Assembly (NCBI GenBank): GCA_964509505.1
Contig: CAZDYP010000039.1
Span: forward strand, 1-32,250
From: CAZDYP01 sp964509505
Lineage (GTDB): Bacteria; Chloroflexota; Anaerolineae; JACRMK01
Length of the DNA: 32,250 nt
Reading direction: 5' to 3'
Below, in pieces: positions 1 through 8,614 of the stretch. The translations under genes were made by a program, and so were the position numbers. Positions within the stretch are counted from its first letter, which is position 1. Each line of letters begins with the position of its first letter. The notes below the pieces were generated by a model. It ran no database searches. It saw only the letters and a list, made by a program, of their open reading frames with translations, and had not been told where the DNA came from.

Positions 1-538
1 GTTCCGCTTCTTCTTTTTCACGACGTTGTGCGTCCAGTTGCGCCTGGCGACGCCGCTCGACTTCGGCTCTTTCGCGTGCCAGTTGCTCATGCTTAACTTT
101 CTCATGAGCGAGGCGTTCGGCTTCGGCTTGCTCCCATGTCGGAAACGCGCGCTGCATGTCGCCGAAGCCGCCATCAATCAACACGATGGCTTTGACTCGC
201 TCTGGAAAACGCGAGGCAAAACACGTCGTCACCCCTCCGCCCCATGAGTGACCCATCACTATCGCAGGCTGAGTCAAACCGAGCGCATCCATGAATTGCG
301 CGACATCGCTCGTGATGGTGTTGAAGTCGTAACCATCATCAAGCTTGTCGCTCAAGCCATGCCCACGCTGGTCGAGCGCGATGACATGACCAGCTGAGGT
401 GAGCTGTGGCGCGACGAGATCGAACATGTGGCAGGTTGAGGCGAGACCATGCAGACAGACGATGGGCGTGTCGCTGCCGCCCCAATCGAGGTAGTGAAGC
501 TTGAGCGCGGGAAGTTGGACATAGCGATCGGTTGGCAT
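1..538 (-). CDS. alpha/beta hydrolase, C-terminus cut by window edge
   Basis: The 179 codons seen begin MPTDRYVQLPALKLHYLDWGG and run off the left edge. The fold is an alpha/beta hydrolase: the oxyanion-hole HG lies at residues 30-31, the DQRGHGLSD strand-turn at 56-64 and the nucleophile elbow GHSWGG at 96-101, making Ser98 the likely nucleophile. The acid and catalytic His would lie beyond the edge. From about residue 133 the lid region becomes a long run rich in Glu, Arg, Lys and Gln, which is unusual for this family and looks like a charged helix or coiled coil. The ATG at 538 lies 6 nt after a perfect extended -10, so the message is probably leaderless, and I see no Shine-Dalgarno. Substrate cannot be inferred: esterase, haloperoxidase-like enzyme and C-C hydrolase are all possible. 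Confidence 0.85.
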   Translation of the reverse strand, partial: MPTDRYVQLPALKLHYLDWGGSDTPIVCLHGLASTCHMFDLVAPQLTSAGHVIALDQRGHGLSDKLDDGYDFNTITSDVAQFMDALGLTQPAIVMGHSWGGGVTTCFASRFPERVKAIVLIDGGFGDMQRAFPTWEQAEAERLAHEKVKHEQLARERAEVERRRQAQLDAQRREKEEAE

Positions 539-544
539 GACGCG

Positions 545-553
545 ATTATACCA
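545..553 (-). promoter_or_regulatory. extended -10 promoter of the alpha/beta hydrolase gene
   Basis: On the minus strand the sequence reads TGGTATAAT, a perfect extended -10 hexamer. Six bases (CGCGTC) separate it from the ATG at 538, so transcription should start at or next to the start codon and give a leaderless mRNA. No good -35 is visible because that region is the terminator hairpin of the preceding gene. Confidence 0.6.
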
Positions 554-587
554 AAAAATATCCCGCAGCGATTTACGTCTGCGGGAT
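551..587 (-). terminator. Rho-independent terminator after the NmrA-like gene
   Basis: Arms at 560-568 and 579-587 form a perfect 9-bp stem (ATCCCGCAG/CTGCGGGAT) with a 10-nt loop. On the minus strand a run of six T follows almost immediately. It lies about 60 bp past the stop of the upstream SDR gene and directly abuts the promoter of the next gene. Confidence 0.75.
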
Positions 588-645
588 GCGTACCAGACCT
601 AACAAGTTTCCGAAACCTGTCAAGACGAGCTGACACATATAACCC

Positions 646-1470
646 CTAAAGGGTGGATGGCTTGAGGGTGGTGAGCGTGGGATGAGATTCGGATGCGCTT
701 CGATATTTGCGGCGCACCCATTGCGCCCAGGTGATTTCGCCCTGACGGTGCAAGGGCGCTGTGTTGTAAGCGTTGTGGAAGGCGTGCGCCGTTTTGCCAA
801 ACATCGGCAAGGGCAACACCCAACAGAATCGTTTGCGTATTGCCAGCCACGTGCGCGCCAGCTCGCGCAATCGGAACACTTCGGGCCCGCCGATGTCCGG
901 CAAGCGTTTGCAGGGGCCTGTCTCCACGACGGCGCAAAGGTGCATGGCTACTTCGCGCGCATCTACCGGTTGGAAATAAAAATCCGTCGGCAAGCATGTT
1001 ACAGGCAAGCGCGTCGCCGCTTGGAGCATTCCGTCCAGCAGCTCGTGAAACTGCGTGGCGCGCGCAATCGTCCATGGCAACCCTGCATTCATTACCAGAT
1101 TTTCGGCAGCGACTTTATGCTGGTAATAGTCGTATGGAATTTTTTCGATGCCCACGATGGAGATGTAAACGACGTGCTGAACGCCTGCATTGCGCGCTGC
1201 GTCGAGCAATCGCTGCGTTCCCTCGACATCAATGGCATACGTCTGTTTGAATGGACTCGACGCCGTATGGACGATAGTGTGAATACCGCTAACGGCTTCA
1301 CGGAGTCCCGCGCCTGTTTGCAAATCTGCTTGCGTCCATTCGATGTGCGCGTAGGGCTTCGTTGGCGCGTGGCGACTCATGACCCTGACGGTTTGACCAG
1401 TGTTCTGCAACAACGGCACTAACGCGCGCCCCAGCACGCCCGTGCCGCCTGTGACTAGCACATGAGACAT
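646..1470 (-). CDS. atypical SDR, NmrA/NAD(P)-binding family protein
   Basis: A 274-residue Rossmann-fold protein. The N-terminus MSHVLVTGGTGVLGRAL carries the TGGTGxLG dinucleotide-binding loop (residues 7-14), and YxxxK is present as Tyr115/Lys119 in a YDYYQHK segment. The VEGTQRLLDAARNAGVQHVVYIS stretch (split here as VEGTQRLLDAA and GVQHVVYIS) is typical of atypical SDRs of the NmrA/ubiquinone-oxidoreductase subunit-like type. These act as NAD(P)-dependent oxidoreductases, epimerases or redox sensors, and the substrate is unknown. The frame stays open to 1578, but GGAGG at 1476-1480, five bases before the ATG at 1470, and the start of the Rossmann motif there decide the start. A hairpin terminator follows at 551-587. 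Confidence 0.85.
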   Translation of the reverse strand: MSHVLVTGGTGVLGRALVPLLQNTGQTVRVMSRHAPTKPYAHIEWTQADLQTGAGLREAVSGIHTIVHTASSPFKQTYAIDVEGTQRLLDAARNAGVQHVVYISIVGIEKIPYDYYQHKVAAENLVMNAGLPWTIARATQFHELLDGMLQAATRLPVTCLPTDFYFQPVDAREVAMHLCAVVETGPCKRLPDIGGPEVFRLRELARTWLAIRKRFCWVLPLPMFGKTAHAFHNAYNTAPLHRQGEITWAQWVRRKYRSASESHPTLTTLKPSTL

Positions 1471-1622
1471 TGACGCCTCCAGCTCAAAATAGTAAGACTT
1501 CAGCGCGATTACCCGTACCAAAGTCCCCCCATTCGCTGGCGCCATTGCCAACAGCTGCCATTCTATAAAATTGACCAAGGCGTGTCAATGAGTCTCAAAG
1601 CCTATTCAATCCTGAAGGACCT

Positions 1623-1650
1623 CGCCGCAGTTCGGCGCCTTTCGTTTTTT
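1623..1650 (+). terminator. small GC hairpin followed by T6
   Basis: CGCCG at 1623-1627 and CGGCG at 1633-1637 form a 5-bp stem with loop CAGTT, and TTTTTT follows at 1645-1650 on the plus strand. No plus-strand gene precedes it, since the upstream gene is on the minus strand. It may insulate the L,D-transpeptidase promoter from read-through or end an unseen short transcript. Confidence 0.35.
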
Positions 1651-1676
1651 GGGTTCTATCAGCTATGACCGCGCAC

Positions 1677-1705
1677 TTGCCAGCAAGCATGAAGTGCGTT
1701 ATAAC
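1677..1705 (+). promoter_or_regulatory. sigma-70-type promoter of the L,D-transpeptidase gene
   Basis: TTGCCA (1677-1682, 5/6 to TTGACA) is separated by exactly 17 bp from TATAAC (1700-1705, 5/6 to TATAAT). The predicted start near 1712 gives a leader of about 35 nt that contains the AAGGAG ribosome site of the next gene. Confidence 0.6.
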
Positions 1706-1746
1706 CATTACCACATCTTGCATTGCCTATGAAAAGGAGCGTTTCT

Positions 1747-2520
1747 ATGATCATGCGTCAGCGTCTAGCGTTGTGGATTGCCACTCTCTTGCTGATTATG
1801 AGCGGCACCCTGTTGGGCTTCGCTTATACCGAGGAAGCCGAAGCCACCGCCTCACCCGAATTGTTGGCGGATGTGCAGGAAGCCTTAGCCGAAGCGCAAG
1901 CCATACCTGATTCCGAAACGGCGCAGCTCTTGAATGTTGCATGGGCTCCCTTCGATATAACGGATCTGAGCGCGCCAGCAATGGTTCTGCCGACTTCAGC
2001 AATGGATACGCAGACGCTCAACGAAACGATTCAACCTCAACTCGTCAATCCCGCCGCGCCCAATCCTCAACCTACCACACCGCTGAACGCCTGGCCCAAC
2101 ACCACTGCCGAGACGACGCTGGCAAACCCTGCTGCGTGGCCGCCGACGCAAGACAAGTGGATTGACGTGAACCTCTCGAAGCAACGAGTGACGGCTTACA
2201 TTGGCTCGCAAGCCGTCAAGACCGTCATCGTTTCAACAGGCACACGTCGCTATCCGACCGTGACAGGCACCTATCGCATCTGGGCGAAGGTGTTGAAGCA
2301 ACGCATGACGGGTGGCTCGCGCGCGCGCGGCGATTATTACAGCTTGCCCAATGTGCCGCACGTGATGTATTTCTATCGCGGCTACGGCTTTCACGGCACC
2401 TATTGGCACAAAAATTTTGGCCGTCCGATGAGTCACGGCTGCGTCAACCTCACGCTGGCTGATGCGAAGTGGTTCTACGAATGGACGCCGATGGGGACGT
2501 TGGTGTATTCGCATTATTGA
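1747..2520 (+). CDS. secreted L,D-transpeptidase (YkuD domain)
   Basis: A 257-residue protein with an N-terminal hydrophobic segment (about residues 6-26) serving as signal peptide or membrane anchor. A Pro/Asn/Thr-rich linker (about 85-135) leads to a C-terminal YkuD domain (about 140-257). The catalytic signature is complete: His216 in HGTYWH, then SHGCVNL with Cys232 as the nucleophile. Enzymes of this family cleave the L,D-bond of a tetrapeptide stem and form 3-3 peptidoglycan cross-links or attach proteins outside the membrane. The ATG at 1747 is chosen because AAGGAG (1734-1739) lies 7 nt upstream; an in-frame ATG at 1753 is the alternative. It has its own promoter and terminator, so it is monocistronic. 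Its presence suggests the host has peptidoglycan. Confidence 0.9.
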   Translation: MIMRQRLALWIATLLLIMSGTLLGFAYTEEAEATASPELLADVQEALAEAQAIPDSETAQLLNVAWAPFDITDLSAPAMVLPTSAMDTQTLNETIQPQLVNPAAPNPQPTTPLNAWPNTTAETTLANPAAWPPTQDKWIDVNLSKQRVTAYIGSQAVKTVIVSTGTRRYPTVTGTYRIWAKVLKQRMTGGSRARGDYYSLPNVPHVMYFYRGYGFHGTYWHKNFGRPMSHGCVNLTLADAKWFYEWTPMGTLVYSHY

Positions 2521-2549
2521 TGAACTGCAATGCAATACAAAACCGCAAG

Positions 2550-2584
2550 CGAGTAGATGACGAGTCTGCATCTACTCGTTTTTG
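2550..2584 (+). terminator. Rho-independent terminator of the L,D-transpeptidase gene
   Basis: A perfect 10-bp stem (CGAGTAGATG at 2550-2559, CATCTACTCG at 2569-2578) with a 9-nt loop is followed at once by TTTTTG. It starts about 30 bp after the stop codon. Confidence 0.8.
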
Positions 2585-2636
2585 TTTCATCCAACCCACA
2601 GACGCTAAACGATAATGTCGTGATGTGTATGAAGTG

Positions 2637-2645
2637 TGCTACAAT
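2637..2645 (+). promoter_or_regulatory. extended -10 promoter of the hybrid kinase gene
   Basis: TGCTACAAT is an extended -10 element (TGn plus TACAAT). No convincing -35 is seen 16-18 bp upstream. The leader to the ATG at 2742 would be about 90 nt. Confidence 0.45.
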
Positions 2646-2741
2646 GGTCTGCAAGTTGCTATCACTTTCAATGAGCTCGCAGTTCCCATGACCGCAAAGC
2701 AATGACGCTTGGTAGCGCAATCATGTCCAGAGGTGACGCTT

Positions 2742-5700
2742 ATGAAATTTCAAAAGCGCTTGTGCTGCCTTTTATTCCTTTGTCTGCTCACCCCCCTGTT
2801 ATCATTCGTTCAACCTTCTCTCCTCCACGCCCAAAGCGGGCCCGCTTCACCTAGCGACATAGATTCGCAGCTGGCGCTGCGCTTTCGTCACCTCACCACC
2901 GAACACGATTTGCCCGATAGCCACGTCGAATCCATCATCCAAGACCGGCGCGGCTTTATGTGGTTTGCGACATGGGGCGGACTGGCGCGTTACGACGGCT
3001 ACCGCATGGTCGTTTACGAGAGTCGCGCTAACGATGTCAACGCACTCAGCAGCAACTTTGTGCTGGCATTAGCCGAAGATCACGCGGGCCTGATTTGGGT
3101 CGGCACGCGCGAAGCTGGTTTGAATCGCTTTGACCCGAACACGGAAATCGTCACTCGCTTCCTGCACAAGCCCGCCGATGCCAATAGCCCTAGCAGTAAC
3201 GACGTCACAGCGCTCACCGTAGATCAAGCAGGCAATGTGTGGATTGGCACGCTGCAAGGCGTGCTGAACAAATTCGATCCCACGACGGCAAAATTTTCTC
3301 GTTACCCGTTGGGCGCATGTAGTAACACTGGCAATCGCATCCGCAAAATTGTGCCCGTCAACGCAGATACTATTTGGGTTGCCGCAGGCGCGTTACGCCA
3401 ATTCAACCCACAAACCGGACAAACGCTTTGCCATCTCCCCAACCAAACACCCCAACCGGCGTTGCCATCGCCACCCGCGAATGCGCCCCCAGCTGGTCCG
3501 AGACCGCCTTCGCCCGCCGCCAATCGTGAGCCATTATTTTTGCTCAATGATGTAAGCCTGGATGCGACCGGCTCGTTGTGGTTGGCGAGCGCGCTTGGCT
3601 TCTATCAATTTGATCCGCGCACGGCGCGTTTCACGTCGTTCCCCATACCTGCGGCGCGCGAGTCATTCGTCAATGTGCTGTCACTACAACTGGACAGCTC
3701 GGGTTTGCTGTGGGTGGGCGCCGTCAACGAAGGCTTGCACGTCTTTGATCCGCGCAGCGGAAAATTTATTGCGCGCTATCAACATGACCCAGCCAATCCC
3801 GACAGCCCCAACAGCGAACCAAGCCTCGTGCTATATCAAAGTCGTGACGGCGTACTGTGGCGCGGCACGCCCCTCGCGGGCATAGATTATTGGGACCGCT
3901 GGCAAACTCAATTCAAATGGTATCGGCGCGACCCCACGACCCGCAATAGTTTTCTCACGCCGCAACTCCACGCCATCACCCAGGATGCCCTCGGCGCCCT
4001 TTGGATAGGCAGCACCCAATTCTTAACACGCTTTGACCGCGCGCAAGGCACATTCAACCATTACGACACTCATCCGAATCGCCCTCCCGTGCCTGGCGCG
4101 CCCGAAGGCACCTTCATTACGAAAATCATTCCCGACGACGATGGTCGTTTGTGGTTCGATGGCTTGGATGGGTTAGGACGTTTCGACCCGCGCACCGAAA
4201 CCTTTCAATTTTTTCGACCGCCCAATCTGCCCGCCGATACGCCCTTCACCGTTTGGTCGCTCGCGCGTGAGCGCTCGTCCGGCGCGGCTGCGCCGAACTT
4301 TTGGTTGCTGACCAACGACGCAGGCGAAAGCACGCTCTACTTCTTTGAAGGCGCGACGCAACAATTCATCACCTATCGCAATAATCCCAACGACCCCAAT
4401 AGTTTGGGGCAAGGTCAACTCTCCACGCTCTACGTTGACCGAGACAATCTGCTCTGGTTGGGCGGCACAGGGCGCTTGAGCTCGTTCAATCGTCAGACAC
4501 AGCGCTTTCAACATTACCGCCATGAGCCCACCAAGCCGAACTCACCGAATGATGGGTTGATTCAAGCCATGCACGAAGACCGCAACGGGCTGCTGTGGTT
4601 GGCAACGCGTGTGGGGCTGACCCGCTTTGAGCGTCGCGCTGGCGAGTTCAAACACTTCGCCAAAGAGCATGGTCTGCCCAGCAATACGATACGCGGCATC
4701 CTCGAAGCGCGCGATGGGCAACTGTGGTTGAGCACGGGTCATGGCATCGCGCGTTTCAATCCGCAAACCAACGCCGTGCGTAATTATGGCATAGCAGATG
4801 GCTTGCCAGCGATTGAATTGAATCAAGGCTCGGCTTATCTGAGCGCAACAGGTGAAATGTTTTTCGGCAGCGTCAATGGCCTCATCGCCTTTTTGCCAGA
4901 ACGGATCAGCGAGCGTAACCATCAACCGCCGATCGTCTTCACAGAATTGTTGGTGGCCGGCCGCCCCGTCACCGTGACTCAAGGCGGCATCTTAGCCGCG
5001 CCCATTTGGGCTACCTCAGACATTACTTTGAATGACGAGCAGAATATCATCTCAGTCGAATTTGCCGCGCTGAGTTTTGCTGCCCCCGCGCAAAATCAAT
5101 ATCGTTACAAGTTGGAGGGGCTCGAGACGCAATGGAACATTGTGAACAGCGAGCGCCGCCTTGCCACCTACACGAACTTGCCTGCGGGTTCATATACCTT
5201 GCGCGTACAAGGCAGCGCCGACAGCATTACATGGAGCAAGGAAGACGCGCTGCTCCGCATTACGCAGCTGCCGCCGTGGTGGGAAACGTGGTGGTTTCGC
5301 AGCGTCGTGTTGGCGTCTATCGCTGGGCTGATTTTCATCACATATCGTTGGCGTGTGCGCGACATACAAACGCAGAATCGGTTGTTAGAGGCGCAAGTCG
5401 CAGAACGCACCGCGCAATTGGCGCAATCGAATCGGGAACTCGCCATTGCCAAAGAGCGCGCCGAATCAGCCAACCAGGCGAAGAGCGAATTTCTCGCCAA
5501 TATGAGCCACGAACTCCGCACGCCGCTCAATGGCATTTTGGGCTACGCGCAAATTCTACGCAGGCAAACGTCCCATCAGAGCGCGCCCGCGCAATGGGAT
5601 GGGCTGAACACCATCTACAACAGTGGGCGTCACTTGTTGACGTTGATCAACGACGTGCTTGATCTCGCCCGCATCGAAGCGCGACGGTTGGAGCTGCAAC

Positions 5701-6956
5701 CGAGCGCAATGCAACTGCCTATGTTTTTGGATGGCATCGTGAGCATGATGCAAATGGCCGCGCAACAGAAAGACATTCGTCTGGTGTTCGAGCCCCCAGC
5801 GTCTTTGCCTACCTACGTGCTCGCGGATGAGAAACGCTTACGACAAGTGTTGCTCAACTTGCTGGGCAATGCGCTCAAATTCACCGAACGCGGTCAAGTC
5901 ACGTTTCGCGTGCAGCTCATTGCGCTGGCGGAGGACGCGCCGCCAAGCAGCGCTTTAACATCGCCCCTCAGCGATAACAATTTCACGATTCGCAATTCGC
6001 CATCCGCCATTCGCACCGTGCGTTTGCGCTTTGAGATAGCAGATACGGGTGTGGGTATCGCGCCTGCGCACTTGGAAAAAATCTTCGAGCCATTTGAGCA
6101 GGTCGGCGCCGAGCGACATCACGCGGCTGGCACTGGCTTAGGGTTGACCATCAGCCAACAACTCGTCGCGTTGATGGGGGGGCGCATTCACGTGCGAAGC
6201 GAGGTGGGCAAGGGCAGTACCTTCTGGTTCGAGACATCGTTCCGACTCGCCGTGGCTCCGCCGACGCCTGCAGAGCAACTCACACAGCTCAATATCATGG
6301 GCTATCAAGGCGCGCGCAAACGCATTCTGGTCGTGGACGATCATCCTGATAATCGGCTCGTGTTGTTGGATTTGTTGCAACCGCTCGGCTTCGAGGTGGT
6401 GCTTGCCGAGAATGGCGCGGAGGCAGTTGCGCGCACCCAAGAGACCAAGCCCGATTTGATCTTGATGGATTTGGTGATGCCCGTGATGATGGGCTTCGAA
6501 GCGGTGACGGCCATTCGCCAAATGCCTGAGTTCAACCACGCGCCGATTATCGCGGTGTCGGCGAGCGCGCACGATATGGATCGCGAGAAAAGTCGTGAAG
6601 TGGGTTGCGATGATTACATGTCCAAGCCTATCGAAGCCGATGGGTTGTTGAACATGTTGCAGCAACACTTGAAGATAGCTTGGACGTTTGCCGACGCGCC
6701 GCCCGGCGAGTCGCGGGAACAGCCTATCACACCAGCCGTATCTTATAGTGAGCTCATACCGCCACCCGCAGAGATATTGGAGTCTATTCTGGAGCTCGCG
6801 CGCATCGGTAACATGGAACGCATCCGCGCTTCCGCCGAGCAGCTCACACAGCGCTCGGAACAATATGCGCCGTTTGCGCGCGAGTTGCGTCGCCTCGCCA
6901 ACGAATTCGACGACGAGCAAATTCAAATGTTGGTAAAGAAATTCTTATCCCCTTAG
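2742..6956 (+). CDS. two-component-propeller hybrid sensor histidine kinase
   Basis: A 1404-residue membrane sensor. Residues 1-31 are a signal peptide ending near LLHAQS. About 45-725 holds Reg_prop repeats (units such as LIWVGTREAGLNRFDP) forming an extracellular double propeller, followed by a Y_Y_Y domain (about 765-840), one membrane helix (about 850-872) and a coiled coil. HisKA has SHELRTPLNG with phospho-acceptor His923. HATPase_c shows the N box LLNLLGNALKFTERG, G1 DTGVGIA, FEPFEQVG and G2 GTGLGLTI. A receiver domain (about 1190-1310) has phospho-acceptor Asp1243 and KPIE. The C-terminal tail of about 90 residues is helical, with no clear HPt histidine. Between N box and G1 sits a low-complexity insert of roughly 25-30 residues encoded by simple-word DNA (5940-6024). 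AGGTGA five bases before the ATG at 2742 sets the start. It likely signals to the two response regulators downstream. Confidence 0.92.
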   Translation: MKFQKRLCCLLFLCLLTPLLSFVQPSLLHAQSGPASPSDIDSQLALRFRHLTTEHDLPDSHVESIIQDRRGFMWFATWGGLARYDGYRMVVYESRANDVNALSSNFVLALAEDHAGLIWVGTREAGLNRFDPNTEIVTRFLHKPADANSPSSNDVTALTVDQAGNVWIGTLQGVLNKFDPTTAKFSRYPLGACSNTGNRIRKIVPVNADTIWVAAGALRQFNPQTGQTLCHLPNQTPQPALPSPPANAPPAGPRPPSPAANREPLFLLNDVSLDATGSLWLASALGFYQFDPRTARFTSFPIPAARESFVNVLSLQLDSSGLLWVGAVNEGLHVFDPRSGKFIARYQHDPANPDSPNSEPSLVLYQSRDGVLWRGTPLAGIDYWDRWQTQFKWYRRDPTTRNSFLTPQLHAITQDALGALWIGSTQFLTRFDRAQGTFNHYDTHPNRPPVPGAPEGTFITKIIPDDDGRLWFDGLDGLGRFDPRTETFQFFRPPNLPADTPFTVWSLARERSSGAAAPNFWLLTNDAGESTLYFFEGATQQFITYRNNPNDPNSLGQGQLSTLYVDRDNLLWLGGTGRLSSFNRQTQRFQHYRHEPTKPNSPNDGLIQAMHEDRNGLLWLATRVGLTRFERRAGEFKHFAKEHGLPSNTIRGILEARDGQLWLSTGHGIARFNPQTNAVRNYGIADGLPAIELNQGSAYLSATGEMFFGSVNGLIAFLPERISERNHQPPIVFTELLVAGRPVTVTQGGILAAPIWATSDITLNDEQNIISVEFAALSFAAPAQNQYRYKLEGLETQWNIVNSERRLATYTNLPAGSYTLRVQGSADSITWSKEDALLRITQLPPWWETWWFRSVVLASIAGLIFITYRWRVRDIQTQNRLLEAQVAERTAQLAQSNRELAIAKERAESANQAKSEFLANMSHELRTPLNGILGYAQILRRQTSHQSAPAQWDGLNTIYNSGRHLLTLINDVLDLARIEARRLELQPSAMQLPMFLDGIVSMMQMAAQQKDIRLVFEPPASLPTYVLADEKRLRQVLLNLLGNALKFTERGQVTFRVQLIALAEDAPPSSALTSPLSDNNFTIRNSPSAIRTVRLRFEIADTGVGIAPAHLEKIFEPFEQVGAERHHAAGTGLGLTISQQLVALMGGRIHVRSEVGKGSTFWFETSFRLAVAPPTPAEQLTQLNIMGYQGARKRILVVDDHPDNRLVLLDLLQPLGFEVVLAENGAEAVARTQETKPDLILMDLVMPVMMGFEAVTAIRQMPEFNHAPIIAVSASAHDMDREKSREVGCDDYMSKPIEADGLLNMLQQHLKIAWTFADAPPGESREQPITPAVSYSELIPPPAEILESILELARIGNMERIRASAEQLTQRSEQYAPFARELRRLANEFDDEQIQMLVKKFLSP

Positions 6957-6974
6957 CTTCACGCTGTTGAGCAA

Positions 6975-7030
6975 GTGTAGGGCAAGTTTGTCACTTGCCC
7001 ACGCAAACAAGTTAAAAACTTGTCCTACAC
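6975..7030. repeat. compound palindromic repeat (GTGTAGGRCAAGTT family), long copy
   Basis: The outer arms GTGTAGGGCAAGTT and AACTTGTCCTACAC pair with one mismatch. Inside are two further hairpins: GGGCAAGT/ACTTGCCC with a 5-nt loop, and CAAGTT/AACTTG around AAA. A shorter copy of the same palindrome is at 9624-9652, again just after a signalling gene. It looks like a small dispersed intergenic repeat. Confidence 0.7.
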
Positions 7031-7113
7031 CTGCGCGCCGTACCTGTATCATTTTTGAAACTTCAACAACTCCTGCGCCAACAGAAGGGAGTGAGGAATT
7101 GACACGAGCGCTT

Positions 7114-8574
7114 ATGAACACGGAACACAAACATACCATCTTGCTGATAGACGACAACATCACCAACCTCAAAATCGCCATCGAGCATCTGCAGGCATAC
7201 AACTTCGAAATTCTGACGGCACGCAATGGCGAGGCAGGCATCGTCCGCGCGCAAGAGACACAGCCTGCGCTGATCTTGCTGGACGTGCAGATGCCGGGCA
7301 TGGACGGCTTCGAGATCTGTCGGCGCCTCAAGGCGCATCCGCGCACCGCCGACATTCCCGTGATTTTTATGACGGCGCTCGCGGAGCTCGCAGACAAAGC
7401 GCGCGGCTTCGATGCGGGCGCGGTAGATTATCTCACCAAACCATTAGAAGCGGCTGAACTGTTGATGCGCGTGCGGTTGCATCTGCGTTTGCGCGCCTTG
7501 CAGCAAGCGCAAACCCAATCCAACGCACAGCTCACGACATTGGTCAAACAATTGGAACAGCGCAATTATGAACTGCACCAACTCAACACACTGATCGAAC
7601 TGTTGCAAACGTGCCAAACCAGCGCCGAAGCCTGCGATGCTATCGCGCGCTCGACGCTGCGGTTGTTGCCCGACACCATGGGCGCGCTCTATCTCCTCGC
7701 GCCGTCGCGCAACTTGCTAGAAGCAACGGCGGCTTGGGGCGCATTGCCTGCAGACGACATGTTGTTCAGCCCCGAAACCTGTTGGGCGCTGCGGCGCAGC
7801 CAAACGCATCTCGTGAAAGATTTGCAAATGGATTTGCTTTGCCAACACGTGACGCACCCTACGCCGCACGTGTGCGTGCCGCTCCAAGCCGGCAGTGACA
7901 CCTTGGGGCTGTTGCACATGCGTCATCCATCCGACCCAGCGTTCCTCGTCGCCAAGCAAGCGCTGATCACGATGTTAGCGGAACACATCGCATTGTCGCT
8001 TTCCAATTTGAAATTACGCGAACTGCTGCGCCAGCAATCCATCCGCGACGCGTTGACGGGGCTCTTCAATCGGCGCTATCTCGAAGAGACTTTGACGCGT
8101 GAGGTGTATCGCGCGCAACGCGGGCAAACGCCGTTGAGCGCCATCATGCTAGACGTGGATCACTTCAAGCGCTTCAACGACACCTTTGGTCACGAAGCGG
8201 GCGATTTGATTTTGCAAACCTTGGGGCAGTTCTTGCAGAAGCAGGTGCGCGCCAGCGATGTGCCCTGCCGATATGGTGGCGAAGAGTTTGCTGTGATTTT
8301 GCCGAGCGCCACCGCCGAGCAAGCGGCGCAGCGCGCCGAAACTTTGCGCGCGGGCGCAGAAAGGTTGCAAGCCACCTTCAAGGGACAGACGCTCGGCAAG
8401 ATCACGCTGTCGTTAGGCGTCGCCTCGTTGCCACAACATGGCGACACAGGTGAGGATGTGCTGCAAGCTGCCGATGCCGCGTTGTATCAAGCGAAACAGG
8501 CTGGGCGCAATCGGGTGGTGGTGGCAATAGATAAACGAGTAAACACGGAAACGGGGAAACGAGGGAATGGGTGA
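7114..8574 (+). CDS. response regulator with GAF and GGDEF (diguanylate cyclase)
   Basis: A 486-residue cytoplasmic regulator. The receiver domain (about 7-125) has acidic Asp13/Asp14, phospho-acceptor Asp57 (LLDVQMPGMDGFE) and Lys109 (TKP). A coiled coil (about 125-165) leads to a GAF-like domain (about 165-300) and a C-terminal GGDEF domain (about 305-470). The active site is GGEEF at 388-392, and the inhibitory I-site RASD lies five residues before it (379-382). It should therefore be an active, product-inhibited cyclase making c-di-GMP when phosphorylated. The start is uncertain: ATG 7114 has no close ribosome site, whereas an in-frame TTG at 7099 sits 7 nt after AGGGAG and would add five residues. 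It follows the hybrid kinase and precedes another receiver protein, so the three probably form one phosphorelay. Confidence 0.9.
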   Translation: MNTEHKHTILLIDDNITNLKIAIEHLQAYNFEILTARNGEAGIVRAQETQPALILLDVQMPGMDGFEICRRLKAHPRTADIPVIFMTALAELADKARGFDAGAVDYLTKPLEAAELLMRVRLHLRLRALQQAQTQSNAQLTTLVKQLEQRNYELHQLNTLIELLQTCQTSAEACDAIARSTLRLLPDTMGALYLLAPSRNLLEATAAWGALPADDMLFSPETCWALRRSQTHLVKDLQMDLLCQHVTHPTPHVCVPLQAGSDTLGLLHMRHPSDPAFLVAKQALITMLAEHIALSLSNLKLRELLRQQSIRDALTGLFNRRYLEETLTREVYRAQRGQTPLSAIMLDVDHFKRFNDTFGHEAGDLILQTLGQFLQKQVRASDVPCRYGGEEFAVILPSATAEQAAQRAETLRAGAERLQATFKGQTLGKITLSLGVASLPQHGDTGEDVLQAADAALYQAKQAGRNRVVVAIDKRVNTETGKRGNG

Positions 8575-8614
8575 ACAGACAATATAGATAAACAAGCGCT
8601 CATTCGGTGATAGC

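Noticed and set aside
620..1422. Open frames opposite or overlapping the NmrA-like gene
   Set aside because: They lack family motifs and ribosome sites and overlap a gene with a complete Rossmann signature.
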